From positions 1 through 6,245 of the forward strand of contig JAITUD010000201.1 in the NCBI GenBank assembly GCA_031286555.1: DNA of 6,245 nt, read 5' to 3'. A program made the translations under genes and the position numbers. This DNA comes from Microbacterium sp. (lineage in GTDB: Bacteria; Actinomycetota; Actinomycetes; Actinomycetales; Microbacteriaceae). A model generated the notes under the pieces. That model saw nothing but the letters and a program-made list of their open reading frames with translations, was not told the origin of the DNA and ran no database searches. Of the stretch, positions 1-5,132 are shown piece after piece. Position 1 is the stretch's first letter. The number at the start of each line of letters is the position of its first letter.

Positions 1-1236
1 CCCCGCATCGCCGATCTCGCCGGCGTGCCAGTCGTCCCACTTCTGCATGAGCTGCTCGATGGCGGCGTGGAACTTCGCGGTCGCGACGCCCTCGGTCGTG
101 TCGCCGAAGTAGTGCTGCACCCACATCCGCAGCTTCTTGATCGCGTCGTCGTCGGCGCGCACGCGCTCGACCTCGGCGACGATGTCCGTCGCACCGTCGA
201 CGGTGAGCCACTCGCAGTCCGACAGATACCCCTTGGTGTCGATCGAGGCGCGCTCGTCGGCGGGGCGGGTGATCAGCAGCGGCTTGCCCGCGGCGAGCCG
301 GTCGTAGACCATCGCCGAGATGTCGACGATCGCGACATCCGCCGCGGCGAGCTGCCAGCCCAGCTCCGGGCCGTCGTCGTAGAAGTGCTTCGCGGTCGGG
401 TCCGCACCGTTCGCCTCGGCGATCGCGGCGAGGATGCGGCGGTGAGCAGCCCCGTACTCGGCGTCGACCACGCCGCTGCGCGGGTGCGGTCGGTAGATCA
501 CGCGGTGTGTGCCGGTGGCCAGCAGACCCTTGACGAGCGCCTCTCCGTGTGTGGCGATCGAGCCGTAGTGCGCAGACGGACGGTCGCCCTCCCAGGTCGG
601 CGCGTACAGCACCACGGTGCGCTCGTCCGGGGTGTACGGCAGGGTGCCGGAGTAGTGGTCGGCCTGAGGACGGCCGATCTCGATGGTGCGGCTGTCGATG
701 TCGTAGTCCCACAGCGTGCGGCTGAGGCGGTCGCGCGCCGCCTGACCGGCGACCAGAGCGTAGTCGTACGCCTTGTACTGGTTCGTGGTCATGTACATCT
801 TGTCGGACTCGCCGTGGTTGATGAAGACGTGCCAGCGGCGCCCGTACCGGAACATCTGGAAGTTGCGGGTGTTCTGGTTCACGTACAGCACGACGCGGAT
901 GTCCTGCTTGGCGATGAACCGCTCCAGGTCGCGCACCGTGGGCACGAAGGCCACCGGCGGAGCGTCCTCGGCGATCAGCTTCTCGGCACCGGTCGCGCTG
1001 CGCGAGAGCACCACGACGGGCCACCGCTCGGCCAGACCGGCGAGCGGCCGGTACCACTGCCGCATCTGATACATGTTCACGGCGCCGTCGGCGAAGTAGA
1101 CGGCGATCTGGAAGTGCTGCTCGGGAAGTGGCGGCTGCGCGGCGATCGTGCGACGCACCCGCTGCACCGCCGTGCGCGACGCGAGGGCCTTCCTCAGCAG
1201 GGAGACGGCCTTCTTGGAATCGGACACCACGCTCAC
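1..1236 (-). CDS. CDP-glycerol glycerophosphotransferase-like protein, divergent subfamily (C-terminus cut by window edge)
   Basis: The minus strand is open from a TAG at 1249-1251 to the left edge, giving 412 codons. The protein resembles the C-terminal catalytic domain of TagB/TagF proteins (Pfam Glyphos_transf), which move glycerol-phosphate or related polyol-phosphate units from CDP donors to cell-wall polymers on the cytoplasmic face of the membrane. Visible landmarks, numbered from GTG 1236, are NHGESDK with the conserved His at 141, LYAPTWEGD (Trp215), YRPHPR (His251) and DISAMVYD (Asp305). The last replaces the usual TDYSS motif, and HGES replaces HGTP/HGIP, so this is a distinct branch from its two neighbours. 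There is no ATG near the N-terminus. GTG codons at 1236, 1230 and 1227 are all possible starts, none with a clear ribosome binding site; 1236 is chosen because a TANNNT box ends 6 bases upstream. The visible end, rich in Trp and acidic residues, looks close to the natural C-terminus. Family assignment is firm; donor and acceptor are unknown. Confidence 0.82.
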   Translation of the reverse strand, partial: MSVVSDSKKAVSLLRKALASRTAVQRVRRTIAAQPPLPEQHFQIAVYFADGAVNMYQMRQWYRPLAGLAERWPVVVLSRSATGAEKLIAEDAPPVAFVPTVRDLERFIAKQDIRVVLYVNQNTRNFQMFRYGRRWHVFINHGESDKMYMTTNQYKAYDYALVAGQAARDRLSRTLWDYDIDSRTIEIGRPQADHYSGTLPYTPDERTVVLYAPTWEGDRPSAHYGSIATHGEALVKGLLATGTHRVIYRPHPRSGVVDAEYGAAHRRILAAIAEANGADPTAKHFYDDGPELGWQLAAADVAIVDISAMVYDRLAAGKPLLITRPADERASIDTKGYLSDCEWLTVDGATDIVAEVERVRADDDAIKKLRMWVQHYFGDTTEGVATAKFHAAIEQLMQKWDDWHAGEIGDAG

Positions 1237-1242
1237 ACATCC

Positions 1243-1248
1243 AGAGTA
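1243..1248 (-). promoter_or_regulatory. Possible -10 box (TACTCT) for the divergent glycerophosphotransferase gene
   Basis: Read on the minus strand, TACTCT fits the actinobacterial -10 pattern TANNNT and is followed by six bases (GGATGT) and then the GTG at 1236. That spacing would start the transcript at or next to the start codon, giving a leaderless mRNA, and would explain the missing ribosome binding site. I see no good -35 box. The pattern is short and could occur by chance. Confidence 0.3.
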
Positions 1249-1266
1249 CTAAGAGCATCGGTCATG

Positions 1267-1272
1267 AAAGGA
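1267..1272 (+). promoter_or_regulatory. Ribosome binding site (AAAGGA) fixing the start of the GT2 gene
   Basis: AAAGGA lies seven bases before the GTG at 1280. This is normal spacing for a Shine-Dalgarno site and supports GTG 1280 over any internal start. It falls inside the 43-base gap that also has to hold the start signals of the divergent gene. Confidence 0.7.
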
Positions 1273-1279
1273 TCGTCAC

Positions 1280-2344
1280 GTGCAGGATGATGCGATCACG
1301 ACGGCCGGGGTGTCCTTCGTGATGCCTGTGCTCAACGAGCGCGCCTACCTCGAGCATGCGGTCGCCTCGGTGCTGTCGCAGGACGTGGACGGGCCCACCG
1401 AGCTCGTCCTGGCGCTCGGCCCCTCCGGAGACGGCACGACAGAGCTCGCGCATCGTCTCGCGGCATCCGATGACCGCATCCGGGTCGTGGACAACCCCGC
1501 CGCCGACATCCCGATCGGGCTCAACCTGGCCATCCGCGCGAGCCGCTACCCCACCGTCATCCGGGTGGACGCGCACTCCGAGCTCTCCCCCGGATACGCG
1601 CACCGCGCGATGCAGACCCTCGAGCGCACCGGCGCCGCCAACGTCGGCGGCGTGATGCGTGCAGAGGGCCGGACTCCCTTCCAGAAGGCGGTCGCCCGCC
1701 TGTACAACTCCCCCGTCGGCCTCGGCGGCGGCGCCTACCACGGCAGCACCCACGAGGGCGAGGCGGAATCGGCCTACCTCGGCGTCATGCGCAGATCGGT
1801 GCTCGACGAGGTGGGCGGCTTCGACGAGACGATCCGCCGCGGCGAGGACTGGGAGCTGAACCTGCGCATCCGTCAGGCCGGCCACCTGGTCTGGTTCGAC
1901 CCGCAGCTCGCCGTGACCTACTGGCCGCGTGAGAGCTGGTGGCGTCTGGCCAGGCAGTTCCGCGCCACGGGCGCGTGGCGCGGCGAGCTCGTGCGCCGCT
2001 ACGGGCGTCGCAACGGCCTGCGCTTCTTCGCCCCTCCGGCGCTCGTGGTGCTCCTCGCGGTCGCGATCGTCATCGGCGTCCTGCAGCTGACCGGTGTGCT
2101 GGCAGGCGTCGGATCGCTGATCGCGTCACTCGTCTACCTGCCGCTGATCGCCTACGCGCTGCTGGTGATCGCGGTGGCATTCGCCCCCGGCAGGCGCGGC
2201 CTCCGCGAGCGGCTCTGGACGCTGGCGGTGCTGCCGACGATGCACATCGCCTGGGGCGCCGGATTCATCGCCGGTCTGCTCCACGGCGCGCACGACACCG
2301 TCGACGCGTCCCGGCTCGGCGGCCGCAACACCCCGCTCCCCTGA
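1280..2344 (+). CDS. Family 2 glycosyltransferase, ExoA-like, membrane-anchored
   Basis: This 354-residue protein starts with a GT-A fold typical of GT2 inverting glycosyltransferases. It shows VSFVMPVLNE at 11-20, the nucleotide-sugar metal site as IRVDAHSE with Asp97 and His99 (a DxH variant common in succinoglycan ExoA-type enzymes, where classic GT2 proteins have DxD), a GGFDE stretch at 179-183 and GEDWELNLRIR with the likely catalytic acidic pair Glu189-Asp190. Residues around 252-272, 278-301 and 314-335 form three hydrophobic membrane segments, so the catalytic domain should sit on the cytoplasmic face of the membrane. Family members add a sugar to a lipid-linked or growing polysaccharide. 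Lying between three glycerophosphotransferase-like genes, it probably adds sugars to a cell-wall glycopolymer; the sugar and acceptor are not readable. GTG start, with a good binding site at 1267-1272. It ends inside the hairpin shared with the converging gene. Confidence 0.88.
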   Translation: MQDDAITTAGVSFVMPVLNERAYLEHAVASVLSQDVDGPTELVLALGPSGDGTTELAHRLAASDDRIRVVDNPAADIPIGLNLAIRASRYPTVIRVDAHSELSPGYAHRAMQTLERTGAANVGGVMRAEGRTPFQKAVARLYNSPVGLGGGAYHGSTHEGEAESAYLGVMRRSVLDEVGGFDETIRRGEDWELNLRIRQAGHLVWFDPQLAVTYWPRESWWRLARQFRATGAWRGELVRRYGRRNGLRFFAPPALVVLLAVAIVIGVLQLTGVLAGVGSLIASLVYLPLIAYALLVIAVAFAPGRRGLRERLWTLAVLPTMHIAWGAGFIAGLLHGAHDTVDASRLGGRNTPLP

Positions 2345-2368
2345 CCCTTCGGGGCTCAGGGGGCGAGG
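2331..2368. terminator. Shared hairpin between converging genes, UUCG loop
   Basis: On the plus strand, 2345-2347 (CCC) pairs with 2352-2354 (GGG) around a TTCG loop closed by C-G, the extra-stable tetraloop type. After a bulged C at 2355, 2337-2344 pairs with 2356-2363 (the last pair is a T-G wobble), and weaker pairing continues outward to about 2331/2368. The TGA stop of the GT2 gene (2342-2344) lies within the stem, and the converging gene's TAG stop (2371-2373) is just beyond. There is no T-run on either side, so it is a GC-rich hairpin of the kind seen in high-GC actinobacteria and not a textbook terminator. It could serve both strands. Confidence 0.6.
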
Positions 2369-2370
2369 GG

Positions 2371-3804
2371 CTACGGCGTCAGCCAGCCCTGGTCGAGGAT
2401 GCGGGAGACGACGCGCTCGGCGGCGTGGCCGTCGTCCCGCCGGTTGAACTGCGCCCGCCAGGCCGCATAGCGCTCGGCATACTTCTCCGAGGCGTCCGCG
2501 GCGAGCGCCTCCACCAGCTCGTCCTGCGAGTGCAGCAGCGGGCCCGGGGCCCGCTCAGCGAGGTCGAAGTAGAAGCCGCGCAGCTCGCCGCGGTAGTGCT
2601 CGAGGTCGGGCACCAGGAAGTACATCGGCTTGCCCGTCACGCTGAAGTCGAACATCACCGACGAGTAGTCGGTGATCAGCGCATCCGCGACCAGCAGCAG
2701 CCTCGCGGTCTCGGGGTAGCCGGTGACGTCGATCACGCGCGCGCCGGTGCGGTCCTGGCCCGGCTTCAGCGTGCGGGAGTGCCCGCGCACCAGCACCACG
2801 GCATCCGTCTGCCGTGCCAGCATCTCGGGATCGACGAAGTCGACCATCTCGGTGCGGTCGTCGCGCCAGGTCGGTGCGTAGAGCAGCACCCTCTCGTCGG
2901 GGCCGATGCCGAGCGCGGCGCGGATCGCCGCCGCATCACCGCCTGTGAGCACGTCATTGCGCGGGTAGCCCTCGACCCAGATCGGCTTGCCGAAGAAGGC
3001 ATAGGCCTTCTTGAGCACCCGCTCGGCGTACAGGTTCTGGGCGAGCAGCACGTCCCAGCGGCGGGACTCCTTGATCACGGCTGCCATGCGGCGCGGGTCG
3101 AATCCGGGCCGGTGCAGCGCGAGGCGCTTGAGCGGCGTGCCGTGCCAGGTCTGCAGCACCCGCTGACCCGGCTTGCGGGAGAAGCGCCGGCGCAGCCAGT
3201 CGTTGATGATGAGCATGCGGGATGCGCCACGGGCGTGCCACCACTCCGGGCTGCCCTCGACCACGGGCACCGCGCCCTCCGGCACCTCGACGGACAGGTC
3301 GCTGACGGCCCAGTACCGGGTCACGGCCGGAGCCCGCTCAGCCAGGGCGCGGTCGATCGCGCGGGGATTGCAGCCGGCCACCTGGCCGTAGAAGCTCTCG
3401 AAGAACACCGCGTTCTCGGTGCCGCCGCCCTCGGCCGCGTAGCGCTCCTCGAGCGTGGACTGCCCCTCGCCGGTCTCGTAGACCGGATCGATCGGCGGGG
3501 CGATCGTCACCGTCGCGCCGCCGACGGCGACTCGCAGGATCGGCAGCAGCACATCGTCCAGCGCGAGCCCGTCGAGGTCGGCGCCGTCGATCCCGAGACG
3601 GTACTCCCCTGCCGGCAGAGGCAGCTCGGCACCGCCCCAGCGTGAGGTGCGCAGCGGGAAGGTCGCCTTCCAGGTCTTACCGCCGCCGGTGATCGTCGCC
3701 GACACCCCGGCCCTGGAGCCGGACAGCGTCGCCGCAGACGGGCGCGGGCCGCTGCCGCTGATCACCAGGGTCTCGCGATCCTCATCGACCATGGCACTCG
3801 TCAT
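2371..3804 (-). CDS. CDP-glycerol glycerophosphotransferase family protein (TagF/TagB-like) with extra N-terminal domain
   Basis: This 477-residue protein carries the full set of motifs of the family that builds poly(glycerol-phosphate)-type wall polymers from CDP-glycerol or a similar CDP-polyol: FFESFYG at 134-140, TWHGTPLKR with His221, LYAPTWRDD (Trp313), VRGHSRT with His342, ITDYSSVMFDF with Asp379, and PMYFLVPDLEHY followed by RGFYFDL. His221 and His342 match the two histidines known to matter in TagF enzymes. Residues 1 to about 110 form a separate region of short Gly/Thr/Ser-rich strands (KTWKATFPL, PAGEYRLGIDG) that looks like a beta-sandwich accessory domain. No signal peptide or membrane segment is seen, so membrane association would be peripheral. 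ATG 3804 is preferred over ATG 3792 because AAGGGA lies five bases before it. It overlaps the upstream paralogue by four bases, so the two are very likely co-transcribed and translationally coupled. Whether it primes or polymerises is unknown. Confidence 0.9.
   Translation of the reverse strand: MTSAMVDEDRETLVISGSGPRPSAATLSGSRAGVSATITGGGKTWKATFPLRTSRWGGAELPLPAGEYRLGIDGADLDGLALDDVLLPILRVAVGGATVTIAPPIDPVYETGEGQSTLEERYAAEGGGTENAVFFESFYGQVAGCNPRAIDRALAERAPAVTRYWAVSDLSVEVPEGAVPVVEGSPEWWHARGASRMLIINDWLRRRFSRKPGQRVLQTWHGTPLKRLALHRPGFDPRRMAAVIKESRRWDVLLAQNLYAERVLKKAYAFFGKPIWVEGYPRNDVLTGGDAAAIRAALGIGPDERVLLYAPTWRDDRTEMVDFVDPEMLARQTDAVVLVRGHSRTLKPGQDRTGARVIDVTGYPETARLLLVADALITDYSSVMFDFSVTGKPMYFLVPDLEHYRGELRGFYFDLAERAPGPLLHSQDELVEALAADASEKYAERYAAWRAQFNRRDDGHAAERVVSRILDQGWLTP
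2537..2555. repeat. Perfect 19-base palindrome with one central base, inside a coding region
   Basis: AGCGGGCCC, one G, then GGGCCCGCT: both halves are exact reverse complements. It lies in the C-terminal part of the 477-residue glycerophosphotransferase gene and encodes part of ERAPGPLL. It can fold as an eight-pair hairpin with a three-base loop. No known protein site is recognised, and chance is likely in DNA of this composition. Confidence 0.4.
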
Positions 3805-5048
3805 CTTCTTCCCTTCGGGGCCGGGATCCCGCGTGCGCGGATCGCCCGGTAGACGCGACCGGCGTTCCCGCCATCGCGATAGGCGTGCATCTCTGCGCTG
3901 AGCGTAGCCGACCTGGCGGACCGCTTCTCGAACGTCGCCTGATCGCCCAGGGTGCTCTCCAGGTCTTCCAGCAGGCCGCTCCAGTCGGTCGCGGCGTCCG
4001 GTGCGACGTCCTCGTACCGGCCGTAGAACCCGCGGACGCGCGAGTATTCATCGGCATCCGGGGCCAGGAACAGCACCGGCATCGCGAGCAGCCCGACATC
4101 GTATGCCAGCGACGAGTAGTCGGTGATCAGCACGTCGATGCGCGGCAGCGCGGGAGTCACGTCCGGAAGCAGCTCGGAGCCCAGCATCCGCACTCGGCCG
4201 CTCGACCACGGCGGCGCATAGGCGCCCTCGCCGAGTGGGTGGGAGCGGACGAAGAGGATCGCGTCCTGCCTCTCCAGCAGGGCGACGATGCGCACCCACT
4301 CCGCCGCATCCGGCACCGCCGGATCCGCATCGCCGTCGCGCCACGTCGGCGCGTACAGGATCGCGCGCTGACGGCGCAGCAGCGGCCCGGTGCGGGTGAG
4401 CACCGCGGTCGCGGCCGCGCGCCGCTCGTCGGCGGTGCCTGCGGAGAGCACGTCCACCCGCGGCTCTCCGGTGACCACGACACGGTCATCGCCGAGCCCG
4501 AAGGCCGACTCCAGCCGGCCGCGGGAACGGTGCGACGCCGCGGGCAGCACGCGGATGCGCTGGGCGGCGCTGCGGTAGGCCAGGCCCACGAGCGACCGCA
4601 ACACGGATGCGCCGGGCACGTCGGGCACCTCGGTCGTGGCGGGCGAGTCCAGTCCGATGCGCTTGAGCGGGATGCCGTGCCAGAGCTGCACGACGAACGC
4701 GTCGGAGGATCCGTACCTGTTCACGTCGCCCAGGCCATGTGTCACGATGACGACGCCGGCCCGCGCGGTCGCCCACCAGCCTCGGATGCCGTCGCGGGGA
4801 ACCGTGCGGATGCCCAGCTCCGCAGCATCCTTCTTCTCGCGCGCGTTGCGCACCAGCCAGACGGCGCGATGCCCCTCCGCTGTGGCGACCCGCCACATGG
4901 CGAGGGCTCCGTCGCCGATTCCGGCGCCGCACCCGAAGACCCAGGTGCGCCCGCGCGGCACGATCAGGTTGCCTATGCGCCCGACGGCATACAGCGGGAG
5001 GCGGAGCAGCTTGGCCGCATTCCCGGAACCGAAAGAGAAGGACGCCAC
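3801..5048 (-). CDS. CDP-glycerol glycerophosphotransferase family protein (TagB-like)
   Basis: This 415-residue paralogue of the downstream gene has the same catalytic signature: VTHGLGD with His104, LWHGIPLKR with His124, LYAPTWRDG (232-240), VRSHP with His270, ITDYSSLAYD with Asp310, and RGFYGRYED (339-347). Its N-terminal half (RTWVFGCGAGIGDGA at 34-48) replaces the beta-rich domain of its neighbour with a Rossmann-like half, as in compact TagB-type primases and related transferases. The likely job is adding a glycerol-phosphate or similar unit to a lipid-linked wall-polymer precursor; priming versus extension cannot be told. The frame opens only after a TAG at 5058-5060, so GTG 5048 is the first possible start. 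No Shine-Dalgarno site precedes it, and it lies within the 3' arm of a strong hairpin. The next in-frame GTG is at residue 30 and would remove the segment FSFGSGNAAKL, which I recall as conserved in actinobacterial relatives, so 5048 is preferred. First gene of a two-gene unit. Confidence 0.88.
   Translation of the reverse strand: MASFSFGSGNAAKLLRLPLYAVGRIGNLIVPRGRTWVFGCGAGIGDGALAMWRVATAEGHRAVWLVRNAREKKDAAELGIRTVPRDGIRGWWATARAGVVIVTHGLGDVNRYGSSDAFVVQLWHGIPLKRIGLDSPATTEVPDVPGASVLRSLVGLAYRSAAQRIRVLPAASHRSRGRLESAFGLGDDRVVVTGEPRVDVLSAGTADERRAAATAVLTRTGPLLRRQRAILYAPTWRDGDADPAVPDAAEWVRIVALLERQDAILFVRSHPLGEGAYAPPWSSGRVRMLGSELLPDVTPALPRIDVLITDYSSLAYDVGLLAMPVLFLAPDADEYSRVRGFYGRYEDVAPDAATDWSGLLEDLESTLGDQATFEKRSARSATLSAEMHAYRDGGNAGRVYRAIRARGIPAPKGRR
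3810..3815 (-). promoter_or_regulatory. Ribosome binding site (AAGGGA) inside the end of the upstream gene
   Basis: On the minus strand AAGGGA is followed by five bases and the ATG at 3804, whose last two bases are the start of the TGA stop of the upstream gene (ATGA overlap). The site is within the last codons of that gene. This supports the longer start and suggests that ribosomes finishing the first protein reinitiate on the second. Confidence 0.65.
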
Positions 5049-5083
5049 CCCGCGAGCCTATCGCGGTGGTGGCGTCCTTCTCT
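5034..5083 (-). terminator. Strong hairpin after the HtrA-like gene, overlapping the next start codon
   Basis: Bases 5034-5049 are the perfect 16-base reverse complement of 5068-5083. After one bulged base (5067), pairing continues for six more pairs, 5050-5055 with 5061-5066, leaving a five-base loop at 5056-5060. On the minus strand the 3' arm is pyrimidine-rich and runs into TCTCTTTC, a modest T-rich tail. The hairpin begins 50 bases after the TAG of the HtrA-like gene, which fits a terminator of that transcript. Its 3' arm contains the GTG at 5046-5048 and the first five codons of the following gene. On the plus strand it has no T tail. Confidence 0.75.
5055..5060 (-). promoter_or_regulatory. 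Possible -10 box (TAGGCT) giving a leaderless transcript
   Basis: On the minus strand TAGGCT fits TANNNT and is followed by six bases (CGCGGG) and then the GTG at 5048. The same box, spacing and start codon occur before the glycerophosphotransferase gene at the left end. A transcript starting at 5048 would contain only the 3' arm of the hairpin and so leave the start codon free. No convincing -35 box is visible. Confidence 0.35.
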
Positions 5084-5132
5084 GCGAAGCGGGAGAAGAC
5101 CGGTGCTGCCTGCGGAGCAGCGGAGCCCGGTG

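Noticed and set aside
1237..1279. Promoter for the GT2 gene in the divergent gap
   Set aside because: TACTAA at 1247-1252 is only a partial -10 match and no -35 box fits. The promoter may lie inside the divergent gene, so I do not call it.
25..1290. 421-codon plus-strand open frame opposite the left-end gene
   Set aside because: It is antisense to a clear family protein. Its translation is rich in Arg, Val, Gly and His with no recognisable domain, typical of the complementary frame in high-GC coding DNA.
1262..1885. 207-codon minus-strand open frame inside the GT2 gene
   Set aside because: It is antisense to the catalytic domain of the GT2, with no recognisable domain or start signals.
1939..3645. 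568-codon plus-strand open frame
   Set aside because: It runs out of frame through the end of the GT2 gene and then antisense to the 477-residue transferase. It has no motifs and an Arg/Ala-rich composition; both overlapped genes are well supported.
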